64,000 nucleotides of DNA. Origin: Streptomyces sp. NBC_00442 (GTDB taxonomy: Bacteria; Actinomycetota; Actinomycetes; Streptomycetales; Streptomycetaceae). The notes under the pieces were generated by a model. The model did no database searches. It was not told the origin of the DNA and worked only from the letters and a program-made list of their open reading frames with translations. Made by a program: the position numbers and the translations under genes. Positions 59,854-64,000 of the stretch are shown here, in pieces (the first letter of the stretch is position 1; the number at the start of each line of letters is the position of its first letter). The stretch covers positions 1,984,001 to 2,048,000 of the forward strand of contig NZ_CP107918.1 in NCBI RefSeq assembly GCF_036014195.1. Direction: 5' to 3'.

Positions 59854-60303
59854 ATGCTGACGCGAATCGACCACATCGGGATCGCCTGTTCCGACCTCGA
59901 CAAGACCGTCGAGTTCTACCGTGCCACCTATGGCTTCGAGGTGTTCCACACCGAGGTCAACGAGGAGCAGGGCGTGCGGGAGGCCATGCTCAAGATCAAC
60001 GAGACGTCGGACGGAGGGGCCTCCTACCTCCAGCTCCTGGAGCCCACCCGCGAGGACTCCGCGGTCGGCAAGTGGCTCGCCAAGAACGGCGAGGGCGTCC
60101 ACCACATCGCCTTCGGCACCGGGGACGTCACCGCCGACTCCGAGGCCATCCGCGACAAGGGCGTCCGGGTCCTGTACGACCAGCCCCGGACCGGCTCGAT
60201 GGGCTCGCAGATCACCTTCCTGCACCCCAAGGACTGCCACGGCGTGCTCACCGAACTCGTCACATCCGCCCCCGACCACGGCACGGACACCACCGCCCAC
60301 TGA
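59854..60303 (+). CDS. mce: methylmalonyl-CoA epimerase
   Basis: 149 residues, a vicinal-oxygen-chelate protein. [34 protein letters not shown] starts the first VOC module. Metal ligands by homology: His7, Gln60, His84 and Glu134. It interconverts (R)- and (S)-methylmalonyl-CoA. The start ATG gives the usual [12 protein letters not shown] terminus; 17 upstream in-frame residues are dropped. Divergent from the thiolase gene with a 138-bp promoter region. Confidence 0.95.
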   Translation: MLTRIDHIGIACSDLDKTVEFYRATYGFEVFHTEVNEEQGVREAMLKINETSDGGASYLQLLEPTREDSAVGKWLAKNGEGVHHIAFGTGDVTADSEAIRDKGVRVLYDQPRTGSMGSQITFLHPKDCHGVLTELVTSAPDHGTDTTAH

Positions 60304-60502
60304 GCCCACACAGATGGAGGCCGGACCTCCGGATACTCGGCCCGGTACAGTGGGCGGTTCCGGGCCGGGGTCGGGTCGGGGCCTGAGACCCACGCCCCTG
60401 TTGTGATCTGACACCATTCACCGGGGGCCCCGTCCGTCGTGTGCGGTCGGACGGTGCTCGTACGGGCAGTGTTCGCGACCAGGGGACGGATGGGACCGCG
60501 CA

Positions 60503-63500
60503 GTGCGGGGCTACGAACGCCAGGAGAGCCAGAGCCACCGGCCTGACGACCACCTCTCGCGGTTCGAGGCCGAGATGGAGCGGCTGAAGACCGAGCGGGA
60601 GAAGGCCGTTCAGCACGCCGAGGATCTCGGTTACCAGGTCGAAGTGCTGCGCGCCAAGCTCCACGAGGCGCGCCGCAATCTCGCGACCCGTCCCGCCTAC
60701 GACACGGCGAACGTCGGCTACCAGGCCGAACAGCTGCTCCGCAATGCCCAGATGCAGGCCGAGCAGCTGCGTACGGACGCCGAGCGCGAGCTGCGTGACG
60801 CCCGCGCCCAGACCCAGCGCATCCTCCAGGAGCACGCCGAACACCAGGCGCGGCTCCAGGCCGAGTTGCACGCCGAGGCCGTCAACCGCCGCCAGCGCCT
60901 GGACCAGGAGCTCGCCGAGCGCCGGGCCACCGTCGAGTCGCACGTCAACGAGAACGTGGCCTGGGCCGAGCAACTGCGGGCCCGCACCGAGGCGCAGGCC
61001 CGCCGGCTCATGGAGGAGTCCCGCGCCGAGGCCGAGCAGTCGCTCGCCGCGGCCCGCGCCGAGGCCACCCGGATCGCCGAGGAGGCCCGCCAACGCCTGG
61101 GCTCCGAGGCCGAGTCGGCCCGCGCCGAGGCCGAGGCGACGCTGCTGCGCGCCCGCAAGGACGCCGAACGGCTCCTGAACGCGGCCTCGGAGCAGGCCCA
61201 GGAGGCCACCTCCCACGCCGAGCGGCTGCGCACGTCCACCACCGCCGAGACCGCCCAGGCACGCCAGCAGGCGGCCGAGCTGAGCCGCGCGGCGGAGCAG
61301 CGGATGCAGGAGGCGGAGGCCGCGCTGCGCGAGGCGCGGGCCGAGGCGGAGCGGGCGGTCACCGAGGCCAAGGAGGCCGCGGCCAAGCAGGTCGCGAGCG
61401 CCGAGTCGGCCAACGAGCAGCGCACCAGGACCGCGAAGACGGAGATCGCGCGTCTTGTCGCGGAGGCCACCAAGGAGTCCGAGACCCTCAAGTCCGAGGC
61501 GGAGCAGGCGCTCGCGGACGCGAAGGCGGAGGCCGAGCGGCTGCGCACCGAAGCCGCCGAGTCGGCCCGCACCAGCGCCGCCGAGGACACCGCGGCGCAG
61601 CTCGCCAAGGCCGCGCGTACCGCCGAGGAGGTGCTGACCAAGGCGTCCGAGGACGCTCGTGAGACCACCCGCAAGGCGTCGGAGGAGGCCGAGCGGATCC
61701 GCCGCGAGGCGGACGCCGAGGCCGAGCGGCTGCGCGGCGAGGCCGCCGAGCAGGCCGACGAGCTCAAGGGCGCGGCCAAGGACGACACCAAGGAGTACCG
61801 GGCCAAGACGGTCGAGCTCCAGGAGGAGGCCCGCCGGCTGCGCGGCGAGGCCGAGCAGCTGCGCGCCGAGGCGGTCGCCGAGGGCGAACGGATCCGGGGC
61901 GAGGCACGGCGCGAGGCGGTCCAGCAGATCGAGGAGGCGGCGAGGACCGCCGAGGAGCTGCTCGCCAAGGCCAAGGCCGACGCCGAGGAGCTGCGCACCA
62001 CCGCGGGCGCCGAGTCCGAGCGCGTACGGGGTGAAGCGGTCGAGCGGGCCAACACGCTGCGCAAGCAGGCCGAGGAGACGCTGGAGCGCACGCGCGCCGA
62101 GGCCGAGCGGATGCGCTCGGAGTCCGAGGAGCAGGCGGAGCGGACCACGGCTGAGGCCGAGGCGGCCGCCGTCCGGCTGCGCGAGGAGACCGAGCGGGCG
62201 ATAGCGGCCCGTCAGGCCGAGGCCGCCGAGGAGCTGGCCCGGCTGCACACCGAGGCCGAGCAGCGGCACGCCGACGCCGAGCAGGCCCTCGCCGACGCCC
62301 GCGCCGAGGGCGAGCGGATCCGGCGCGAGGCCGCCGAGGAGACCGAGCGGATCCGCACCGAGGCAGCCCAGCGCATCCGTACGCTCCAGGCGCAGGCCGA
62401 GCAGGAGGCGGAGCGGCTGCGCACCGAGGCCGCTTCCGATGCCTCGACGGCCCGTGCGGAGGCGGAGAGCGCGGCGGTACGGCTGCGCTCGGAGGCGTCC
62501 GCGGAGGCCGAGCGGCTCAAGTCCGAGGCGCAGGAGAGCGCCGACCGGATGCGCGCGGAGGCCGCGGCCGCGGCCGAGCGGGTGGGCAACGAGGCCGCCG
62601 AGGCGCTCGCCGCGGCCCAGGAGGAAGCCGTGCGGCGCCGCCGCGAGGCCGAGGAGACCCTGGGCTCGGCCCGCGCCGAAGCCGATTCCGAGCGCGCTCA
62701 GGCGCGTGAGCAGAGCGAGGAGCTGCTCGCCTCCGCCCGCAAGCGGGTCGAGGAGGCGCAGACAGAGGCGCAGCGGCTCGGCGAGGAGGCCGACCGGCGC
62801 GCCACCGAGCTGGTGTCGACGGCCGAGCAGACCGCCAAGGACGTGCGCGATTCCGTGGCCGGGCTCCGTGAGGAGGCCGAGCAGGAGATCGCCGGGCTGC
62901 GCAGCGCCGCCGAGCACGCGGCGGAGCGCACCACGAGCGAGGCGCAGGAGGAGGCGGACCGGGTCCGCGCCGACGCGCACGCCGAGCGCGAGCGCGCGGG
63001 CGAGGACGCGGGCCGCCTCAGGGCCCGCGTCCAGGAGGAGTCCGAGGCCGCGAGGGCGCTGGCCGAGCGGACCGTCACGGACGCCATGGCCGAGGCGGAG
63101 AAGGCCCGTTCGGACGCGGCCGAGTACGCGCAGCGCATGCGCACCGAGGCCTCCGACACGCTCGCCTCGTCCGAGCAGGACGCTGCGCGCACCCGGGCCG
63201 AGGCCCGTGAGGACGCCAACCGGATCCGCTCCGACGCCGCGAGCCAGGCCGACCGCCTGGTCACCGAGGCGACGGCGGAGGCCGAGCGGCTCGCCGCCGA
63301 GTCGAGTGCCGAGGCCGAGCGCCTCACCACCGAGGCCCAGCAGGTACGGGTCGAGGGCCAGGCCGAGGCCGACGCGCTGCGCGCGGAGGCACGCGAGGAG
63401 GCCGAGCGGGTCACCGCCGCCGCCCTCGCCGAGGCCGAGCAGGCCACGACGGCCGCCCGCGAGGAGGCCGAGCGGGTCACCAGCGCGGCGCGGGTGGAAG

Positions 63501-64000
63501 CGGAGCGCACCACCAACGAGGCCAACGCGTATGCCGAGTTGGTCACCACCGAGGCGCGCTCGGATGCCGGTTCCACGCTCGGCGCGGCCAACGCCGAGGC
63601 GGAGCAGACGATAAGCGAGGCCCGTGCCGAGGCCGAGCGACTGCTCGACGAGGCGCGCAGGGCCGCCGACAAGCGGCGCTCCGACGCGGCCGGGCAGGCC
63701 GACCAGCTCATCGCGGAGGCGAGCGGCGAGGCCGAGCGGCTGCGTGCGGAGGCCGCCGACACGGTGGGCTCCGCCCAGCAGGCCGCCGAGCGGATCCGGG
63801 CCGAGTCCGAGAAGAACCGTGCCCGCGCCGACGAGGCCGCCGACAAGACGCGCAACGAGGCCCGCGAGGAGGCGGACCGGCTGCTCGACGAGGCGCGTAC
63901 GGCCGCCGCCAAGCGGCGTGCCGACGCCGCCGAGCAGGCCGACCAGCTCATCAACAAGGCCCAGGAGGAGGCGCTGCGCGCCGCCACCGAGGCCGAGGAG
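60503..64000 (+). CDS. scy: Scy, polar coiled-coil organiser (3' end outside window)
   Basis: 1166 residues visible from a GTG (VRGYERQESQSHRPDDHLSRFEAEMERLKTEREKAVQHAEDLGYQVEVLRAKLHEARRN), then unbroken coiled coil to the edge in frame. The short N-terminal heptad region is followed by very regular Ala/Glu/Arg repeats (xxEAERLRxEA, AARAEAE units). These show the 51-residue, hendecad-type periodicity described for Streptomyces Scy. Scy gathers DivIVA, FilP and other proteins at hyphal tips and sets the number of growth sites. A -10-like TACAGT lies at 60342-60347. The filP gene is expected just downstream. Confidence 0.93.
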   Translation, partial: MRGYERQESQSHRPDDHLSRFEAEMERLKTEREKAVQHAEDLGYQVEVLRAKLHEARRNLATRPAYDTANVGYQAEQLLRNAQMQAEQLRTDAERELRDARAQTQRILQEHAEHQARLQAELHAEAVNRRQRLDQELAERRATVESHVNENVAWAEQLRARTEAQARRLMEESRAEAEQSLAAARAEATRIAEEARQRLGSEAESARAEAEATLLRARKDAERLLNAASEQAQEATSHAERLRTSTTAETAQARQQAAELSRAAEQRMQEAEAALREARAEAERAVTEAKEAAAKQVASAESANEQRTRTAKTEIARLVAEATKESETLKSEAEQALADAKAEAERLRTEAAESARTSAAEDTAAQLAKAARTAEEVLTKASEDARETTRKASEEAERIRREADAEAERLRGEAAEQADELKGAAKDDTKEYRAKTVELQEEARRLRGEAEQLRAEAVAEGERIRGEARREAVQQIEEAARTAEELLAKAKADAEELRTTAGAESERVRGEAVERANTLRKQAEETLERTRAEAERMRSESEEQAERTTAEAEAAAVRLREETERAIAARQAEAAEELARLHTEAEQRHADAEQALADARAEGERIRREAAEETERIRTEAAQRIRTLQAQAEQEAERLRTEAASDASTARAEAESAAVRLRSEASAEAERLKSEAQESADRMRAEAAAAAERVGNEAAEALAAAQEEAVRRRREAEETLGSARAEADSERAQAREQSEELLASARKRVEEAQTEAQRLGEEADRRATELVSTAEQTAKDVRDSVAGLREEAEQEIAGLRSAAEHAAERTTSEAQEEADRVRADAHAERERAGEDAGRLRARVQEESEAARALAERTVTDAMAEAEKARSDAAEYAQRMRTEASDTLASSEQDAARTRAEAREDANRIRSDAASQADRLVTEATAEAERLAAESSAEAERLTTEAQQVRVEGQAEADALRAEAREEAERVTAAALAEAEQATTAAREEAERVTSAARVEAERTTNEANAYAELVTTEARSDAGSTLGAANAEAEQTISEARAEAERLLDEARRAADKRRSDAAGQADQLIAEASGEAERLRAEAADTVGSAQQAAERIRAESEKNRARADEAADKTRNEAREEADRLLDEARTAAAKRRADAAEQADQLINKAQEEALRAATEAEE

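Noticed and set aside
60260..62980. 906-codon minus-strand open frame opposite scy (also 429 codons at 62698-63987)
   Set aside because: Leu/Gly/Arg- or Ser/Ala-rich shadow of the scy coiled-coil code; no ribosome-binding site or domain, and the plus-strand frame is clearly scy.

Overview
The window reads as chromosomal DNA of a Streptomyces or very close relative. Evidence: very high G+C with third-position G/C bias, many GTG (and two likely TTG) starts, 1-4 bp start/stop overlaps inside operons, secreted phospholipase A2, DUF6230/DUF6114 proteins, CslA/GlxA, and the polar coiled-coil protein Scy. From memory of the S. coelicolor map, the backbone (pfkA, pta-ackA, pyk, DUF6230 operon, thioredoxin/TPR protein, icmA, AIM24 genes, meaB, thiolase, mce, scy) follows the SCO54xx core region in order. 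No tRNA, rRNA, CRISPR array, insertion sequence or prophage was seen.

Layout. 1-5.2 kb: a LacI-controlled sugar ABC importer (binding protein, two permeases, no ATPase) with a GH5-type glycosidase cut by the left edge. 5.2-9.9 kb: DUF2625, DinB-like protein, the RNA-polymerase-associated helicase HelD, a candidate small RNA, and a merR-trx pair. 9.9-14.2 kb: MFS pump/TetR divergon with three tandem operators, an alpha/beta hydrolase, secreted phospholipase A2, and a 59-residue ORF. 14.3-22.9 kb: membrane protein, dctA with a divergent CitA/CitB-type two-component system, a second ATPase-less ABC importer, and an HTH regulator. 22.9-29.2 kb: pfkA, pta-ackA, pyk, the lower-glycolysis and acetate block. 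29.2-37.2 kb: three tandem intergenic repeats, a D,D-carboxypeptidase, a nitronate monooxygenase-like flavoprotein, a three-gene envelope operon (DUF6230, DUF6114, Pro/Ser/Thr-rich exported protein) and a CnoX-like thioredoxin.

37.4-44.4 kb: TetR regulator, a NAD-dependent epimerase plus MurG-like glycosyltransferase diverging from an OmpR-type two-component system, and an MFS pump. 44.5-60.3 kb: isobutyryl-CoA mutase large subunit, two DUF3817 proteins, two MarR regulators, the cellulose-like glycan cluster cslA-glxA with convergent cslZ, a thiamine-binding protein, three overlapping AIM24 genes, an MFS transporter, then meaB, thiolase and methylmalonyl-CoA epimerase. 60.5-64 kb: scy, cut by the right edge.

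Two themes connect the genes. The first is acyl-CoA and acetate metabolism: icmA, meaB, mce, thiolase, pta-ackA, pyk, pfkA, dctA. The second is hyphal tip and envelope biology: scy, cslA/glxA/cslZ, the MurG-like enzyme, the carboxypeptidase, and the DUF6230 operon. Regulatory DNA is rich in clear palindromes: upstream of lacI, tetR, merR, the nitronate monooxygenase, the HTH gene and icmA.
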